NCBI RefSeq assembly: GCF_035486915.1
Contig: NZ_DATHMR010000095.1
Coordinates: 1 to 6,540 of the forward strand
DNA length: 6,540 nt
Direction: 5' to 3'
Origin: Dyella_B sp035486915
Lineage (GTDB): Bacteria; Pseudomonadota; Gammaproteobacteria; Xanthomonadales; Rhodanobacteraceae
Made by a program: the position numbers and the translations under genes. Below are positions 5,811 to 6,540 of the stretch, piece after piece (position 1 is the stretch's first letter; each line of letters opens with the position of its first letter). A model generated the notes under the pieces. It was not told where the DNA came from and made no database searches. It saw only the letters and a list, made by a program, of their open reading frames with translations.

Positions 5811-6540
5811 ATGTCCGAGGCAGCCCCCACCCCCATGCTCGATCAGCAGGCGTGCGAACGGGCCCGTTTGAGCCGCGATGCACGCTTTGACGGCCTGTTC
5901 TTCATCGCCGTTCGCAGCACTGGCATCTATTGCCGCCCCGTTTGCCCTGCACCGACGGCGAAATCTGAAAACATCCACTTTTTCGCCACCGCCGCGGCGG
6001 CCGAAGCAGCCGGTTTTCGCCCGTGTTTGCGTTGTCGGCCGGAACTCGCTCCAGGCAATGATGCGTGGCAGCGTGGCGATCATGTTGTCACGCGTGCGTT
6101 GAAGCTTATTGAAGGCGGCCTGCTGCAGGATCATCCCATCGATGAGCTTGCGCGACGCGTGGGCGTCGGTGCGCGGCAGCTGCGGCGTTTGTTTGTGGAG
6201 CGCCTGGGCGCGCCGCCGATCGATGTCCATACAACGCGCCGCTTGCTGTTCGCCAAGCAATTGCTGACGGAAACGCGCATGCCGGTGACCGATGTGGCGC
6301 TGGCATCGGGTTTCGGCAGCTTACGGCGTTTCAACGCGGCATTCGCGCAAGCCAATCGCATTGCTCCACGCGATTTGCGGCGCCATCCGAATGCGGGTAG
6401 CGATGATGGCCTGAGTCTGCGGCTCAACTATCGACCACCCTACGATTTCCCTTCCATGCTTACGTTTTTGCGTGGCCGTGCGTTGCCCGGTATCGAAGTG
6501 GTCGATGATGAAAGTTACTCCCGCGTTTTCGGCCCTGCCG
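5811..6540 (+). CDS. alkA: Ada-type sensor fused to DNA-3-methyladenine glycosylase II (AlkA), partial: C-terminus beyond right edge
   Basis: The 243 codons seen show three domains in order. Residues about 11-80 are an Ada zinc-binding domain with C41, C45, C72 and C75, in exactly the spacing of E. coli Ada Cys38/42/69/72; C41 corresponds to the cysteine that accepts a methyl group from DNA phosphotriesters. Residues about 90-192 form an AraC-type DNA-binding domain with two helix-turn-helix units (DELARRVGVGARQLRRLF and DVALASGFGSLRRFNAAF). From about 201 the AlkA N-terminal domain begins (LRLNYRPPYDFPSMLTFLRG). The glycosylase core with its helix-hairpin-helix and catalytic Asp lies beyond the edge. 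AlkA removes 3-methyladenine and other alkylated bases. No O6-methylguanine methyltransferase domain lies between the HTH and the AlkA part. An in-frame TAG four codons upstream limits the start to 5811 or the ATG at 5835; neither has a strong ribosome site, so the exact start is uncertain. No E. coli-type Ada box was found in the 83-base gap before it. Confidence 0.93.
   Translation, partial: MSEAAPTPMLDQQACERARLSRDARFDGLFFIAVRSTGIYCRPVCPAPTAKSENIHFFATAAAAEAAGFRPCLRCRPELAPGNDAWQRGDHVVTRALKLIEGGLLQDHPIDELARRVGVGARQLRRLFVERLGAPPIDVHTTRRLLFAKQLLTETRMPVTDVALASGFGSLRRFNAAFAQANRIAPRDLRRHPNAGSDDGLSLRLNYRPPYDFPSMLTFLRGRALPGIEVVDDESYSRVFGPA

Noticed and set aside
5761..5818. ATGTCCGA occurs at 5761 and again at 5811, suggesting an alternative alkA start or a duplication
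   Set aside because: The first copy is out of frame with alkA and the shared stretch is only 8 bases, consistent with chance.
5667..6260. Open frame of 197 codons on the minus strand across the end of the b561 gene and the start of alkA
   Set aside because: It is antisense to two clearly identified genes and has no family features.

Overview
The window reads like chromosomal DNA of a gammaproteobacterium, most likely of the Xanthomonadales (Rhodanobacteraceae-like, e.g. Dyella or a relative). This placement is inferred from the moderately high GC, the style of the urocanase and the mix of families; there is no marker gene to prove it. Six protein genes account for almost all of the sequence. 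No RNA genes, insertion sequences, phage genes or CRISPR arrays were seen.

Layout. Positions 1-344 (minus) hold most of a zinc-binding GFA-family protein whose 3' end lies off the left edge. A strong intrinsic terminator at 455-487 separates it from hutU (517-2187, minus), a complete urocanate hydratase of histidine degradation. A short gap at 2188-2264 carries a 9+9 bp inverted repeat that overlaps a possible hutU promoter. Upstream of that is a membrane-anchored, helical-repeat protein (2265-3902, minus) with a GTG start and some resemblance to DUF4034/TPR proteins.

At 3903-4096 the strands diverge. To the right lies a two-gene operon on the plus strand: a membrane-anchored catalase-family (SrpA-like) haem protein (4097-5185) whose stop codon overlaps by one base the start of a four-helix cytochrome b561 (5185-5727). 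A periplasmic haem peroxidase plus a quinol-linked di-haem cytochrome suggests a membrane-bound peroxide-reducing or redox unit. This is the most interesting functional idea in the window. The last gene (5811 to the right edge, plus) is the front part of an Ada-type sensor fused to an AlkA DNA glycosylase for alkylation repair.

The genes do not form one pathway. The common thread on the right is stress defence (peroxide, alkylation), while the left holds a catabolic enzyme and proteins of unknown role. I see no clear sign of an entirely new system; the best leads are the catalase/b561 pair, the isolated hutU with its operator-like repeat, and the unusual repeat protein.
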